Program-made: the position numbers and the translations under genes
The notes under the pieces: generated by a model
Database searches by the model: none
What the model saw: the letters and a program-made list of their open reading frames with translations, nothing else
Told to the model about the DNA's origin: nothing
Assembly: GCF_027887165.1 (NCBI RefSeq)
Contig: NC_077229.1
Span: forward strand, 112,729,520-112,793,519
Length of the DNA: 64,000 bases
Reading direction: 5' to 3'
Source of the DNA: Monodelphis domestica
Lineage: Eukaryota > Chordata > Mammalia > Didelphimorphia > Didelphidae
Shown: one piece after another, positions 60,901 through 64,000 of the stretch
Layout: every line of letters starts with the position of its first letter
Numbering within the stretch: the first letter of the stretch is position 1

Positions 60901-63100
60901 TTTGATTGGGCCACTATCGTTCACCTATAGCTTAAATGGGTCACATTTAAATTCAATAAAGGCAACTAAGTGTTCTCTTACTATTTTCTTACTTATCCTC
61001 AGTGTCAGCTTCATATTAGTCATTTTTATCATTTCCAAGGTAAAGGTAATTTTCTTTGCTAAAGGAGGAAAAAAGAAAGAAAATATCATTTGAGCACCTC
61101 TGCCTTCTCTTTGACAATTATTATTGTCCTCTCCACCCCAAAGATCATAGTCTTTCTTTGAAGCTCTTTCCTACCCCTCAAATATAGCTACGAGCCTTCT
61201 TTTCATCGTCTTTAACTTCCCCTTCCAGGCCCAGATCTTTTTGAGCTTTATCACTCTAGCTAGTATTTGGCCTCTCCCACACTACGTATTTCTCTCTGTC
61301 CTCACCTTTGCACTGAAGTCATTAACTCTCAAAATGCATGTTTATTGATTGTAAAAAGACTTGTCAAGTTCTTTTTAGAATTTTTTTCTATCATTTTATT
61401 CTCTGCATTTGTGTATAATCTGCAATCATTTCTTTGGACTTTTTGGGGGCAAATGTTAATTAGTATTGCAATAAGTGATTATCATATATCCCATGGAATA
61501 ACGTTTTTTGTTACGGGAGTACAGTAAAACCTACTATCCTTGTTTCTCTAATAAGTGACTATAAGCTATTTTTCTTTTTATCTTCAACCTCCTTCTTCTG
61601 ATTTCACTAAGTAATAACATCAAGATTGATATAATTCAATTCTTCCATCAATGTCCACTCACTGGATAAGGAGCTCACATGTAGTGTACAATAGTCACAT
61701 TAAAGTTTATTGATGGTCTAAAAATGGTTATTCTTAGCAACCTCTGCCACCTGTCTAATCATTCTGCCACTGTCTCTGTAGAAGTAGGTCACACTTGAAT
61801 GAAGATTGAAGATGGAGGGCCATTTAAAATTTTTATTTGTTTCATGGGTTTCCATGGTAAAAAAAAAAATCAATTACCAGGTGGACTAGTTCATTGGTGA
61901 CATGCCTCTCTATATTTAGCTACTTAATTCTTCTGTGAACAGATTTGGTCTGTTACCAGAGCCATACTTGAAGCATTTTCATCCCATTAAAACCTGCCAG
62001 GGCCTACACTCTGCTGGCACAGCCTTCCAGAACTGGAAAAATGGAAAATGAACAATAGAAATGACATCAAAACCAATTACAACTTCATCCAGCAGTTAAA
62101 CTGATATAAATTAATTTCCACAGAAAGGAGGCCAGAAGAGCTCAGAAAGAGCTTTAGTCAGCAAACTTCATATTTGTCAGAGAAAGATGGCTGTCAAAAG
62201 CAACATCAAGTAAGCCAGAAAAACATATTTGTCAAGTCATATGGAAAAAGATGATGGAAGATTAGAAGAAATGTCAGTTCACAAATATAAGAGAAATAGT
62301 GGAAGGTAAAATTAGTTTACAGAAAGTTCAACATAGTAATACAGTGCTATTCAAAAATGAAATAGAAGGAAGACTACAAACAGAAGAAAACTAGAAATAT
62401 TTGCTAAAATTGTTTTCATGAAAATTTTTTTTCCATCAAGAACAGTGGAACCACTGCATTTGTGTCCTAACATGACATTTCTAGATGTGATTATAGAAGA
62501 AATAGGAATTAGAACTAAAAAGAAGAGAAAAAGCAGCTGGATTAGAGCAAGGGTGAATAAAGATGATCTGTTCTACAAGTGATTCAATTGTGAGAGTGTT
62601 GAGGGATCAGTATACAGGGTATATGAAGGAGGGAGATAGCATAGGACCTTATTAATACTAAAAAAAACTTCTAAGAGAACACCAATAATTAAAAGTTTAT
62701 AAGCTTATTCTGCCTTCTCTAAAATATCAAATGGAAGTCGGTAAAGAAATATATGAATTGAGGGCTTCCTTTTTGAGAGTATTAGTAGGTAACAAGCAAA
62801 CACTATAACAGTGAACCCCTTTTTTTTCATTTTCAGAGTTAACTGAAAGTTATAGAGAAAATAAGATCCTGCTGAACTTAAAAAAATCAACAACAACCCC
62901 CAAATAACCCATTCATTAAAGCAAAATATCTCTTTCAGAACCCACATGGATATACTGTGATCAATTCTAGGGAAGGAAACTCAGGAATCCGTGAGATCAC
63001 AGATCCATTTCAGTATTTTCCTCTCCATTGACCTTTATTCAGTTGTTTTCCATCATACTTCCCCTATCTGGTTTTTGGATCTCCTTTCTTAAATATACTA
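60901..63100. other. Intronic stretch, nothing recognised
   Basis: A/T-rich sequence without exons, tRNAs or clear repeats. Short frames at 60902, 61267 and 62705 (minus) are unremarkable. 61860-61870 is an A-run; 62000-62660 is purine-rich and might be a diverged mobile element. Confidence 0.4.
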
Positions 63101-64000
63101 TTTTTTTTTAAAATATATTTTATTTGATCATTTCCAAGCATTATTCGTTAAAGACATAGATCATTTTCTTTTCCTCCCCCCCACCCCCCATAGCCGACGC
63201 GTAAGTCCACTGGGCATTAGATGTTTTCTTGATTTGAACCCATTGCTTTGTTGATAGTATTTGCATTAGAGTGTTCATTTAAAGTCTATCCTCTGTCATG
63301 TCCCCTCAACCTCTGTATTCAGGCAGTTGCTTTTTCTCGGTGTTTCCACTCCCATAGTTTATCCTTTGCTTATGAATGGTGTTTTTTTTCTCCTGGATCC
63401 CTGAAAGTTGTTCAGGGACATTACACCGCCCCTAATGGAGAAGTCCATTACGTTCGATTATACCACAGTGTATTAGTCTCTGTGTATAATGTTCTCCTGG
63501 TTCTGCTCCTCTCGCTCTGCATCACTTCCTGGAGGTTGTTCCAGTCTCCATGGAACTTCTCCACTTTATTATTCCTTTGAGCACAATAGTATTCCATCAC
63601 CAACATATACCACAGTTTGTTCAGCCATTCCCCAATTGATGGGCATCCCCTCATTTTCCAGTTTTGGGCCACCACAAAGAGCGCAGCTATGAATATTTTT
63701 GTACAAGTCTTTGTGTCCATTATCTCTTTGGGATACAGACCCAGCAGTGCTATGGCTGGGTCAAAGGGTAGATATTCTTTTGTCGCCCTTTGGGCATAGT
63801 TCCAAATTGCCCTCCAGAATGGTTGGATCAGTTCACAACTCCACCAGCAATGAATTAATGTCCCTACTTTGCCACATCCCCTCCAGCATTCATTACTTTC
63901 CTTTGCTGTTATGTTAGCCAATCTGCTAGGTGTGAGGTGATACCTCAGAGTTGTTTTGATTTGCATCTCTCTGATTATAAGAGATGTAGAACACTTCTTC
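63101..64000 (-). mobile_element. L1 retrotransposon 3' end, antisense, fairly young
   Basis: T-run at 63102-63110 (A-tail of the minus strand), a 3' UTR with a G-run (complement of 63175-63189), then ORF2 open to the window edge. The element continues beyond 64000. Other antisense L1 ends in the window (24560-25360, 44480-45699) are far more decayed. Confidence 0.93.
63448..64000 (-). pseudogene. L1 ORF2p C-terminal part, open to the window edge
   Basis: ORF2p is the L1 endonuclease/reverse transcriptase. The visible 184 or so codons form its C-terminal segment. The landmarks are IREMQIKTT...RYHLTP, then the Cys-rich motif [18 protein letters not shown] (C-x3-C-x7-H-x4-C), [22 protein letters not shown] and [10 protein letters not shown], the same order as in other mammalian L1s. 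No stop or shift occurs up to the natural end at 63448. Whether the whole element is intact cannot be seen here, so I list it as a partial element gene rather than a functional one. Confidence 0.9.

Noticed and set aside
60901..63100. Further TRAPPC9 exon
   Set aside because: No open segment with splice sites matched the continuation expected after FLWLG; the next exon must lie beyond the window.

Overview
The window looks like nuclear DNA of a marsupial. It carries marsupial-type CORE-SINEs with poly-A tails and long target-site duplications, an RTE-type SINE with a trinucleotide tail, L1 of the marsupial type, CR1/L2-clade LINE fossils, hAT elements, and several class I (gammaretrovirus-like) endogenous retroviruses (ERVs). 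The one host gene I recognise is TRAPPC9 on the + strand. Its start-codon exon (coding 45717-46300) and the next exon (58801-58946) are joined by a 12.5 kb intron. A CpG-rich block at about 37.55-38.11 kb is the best candidate for its promoter and untranslated first exon.

Layout. 1-22 kb is a nested retroviral complex. An antisense ERV (54-22018) sits in the first bases of an L1-like element. It was later entered by a sense provirus (2368-11497, 636-bp LTRs, apparent GCTCT duplication), a sense solo LTR (12429-13130) and a sense 5'-truncated ERV (13931-17032). It also lost much of gag-pol around an LTR fragment (17657-18013). The sense provirus itself took in an RTE-type SINE (5931-6551) with a 13-bp duplication. 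22-27 kb holds L1 ORF1 remains, a CR1 fossil split by a Charlie-like hAT element, and a solo LTR. 27.4-30.9 kb is a 790-bp LTR split by a very young, env-poor, non-autonomous ERV (27799-30503); its two 340-bp LTRs differ at one site, it is flanked by AGGT, and its primer site matches tRNA-Arg(UCG). 31-36 kb contains more LTRs and LINE fossils. 36-45.7 kb holds MIR/CORE-SINEs, the CpG island and an antisense L1 that abuts TRAPPC9 exon 2. The rest is TRAPPC9 introns with two or three LTRs, SINEs, a CR1 fossil and, at the right edge, a fairly young antisense L1 3' end.

The main biology is in the ERVs, which share an unusual design. Gag begins with a membrane-spanning segment plus a coiled coil. 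No env gene is recognisable; a conserved 1-1.5 kb 3' region takes its place. A second polypurine tract followed by a copy of the U3 start lies 365-434 bp upstream of the true 3' LTR, and its sequence tracks the 3' tract in each lineage. The youngest member has a 90-codon frame made of a signal peptide fused to a SINE. All gag/pro/pol copies here are broken. TRAPPC9 is the only gene for which I would claim host function.
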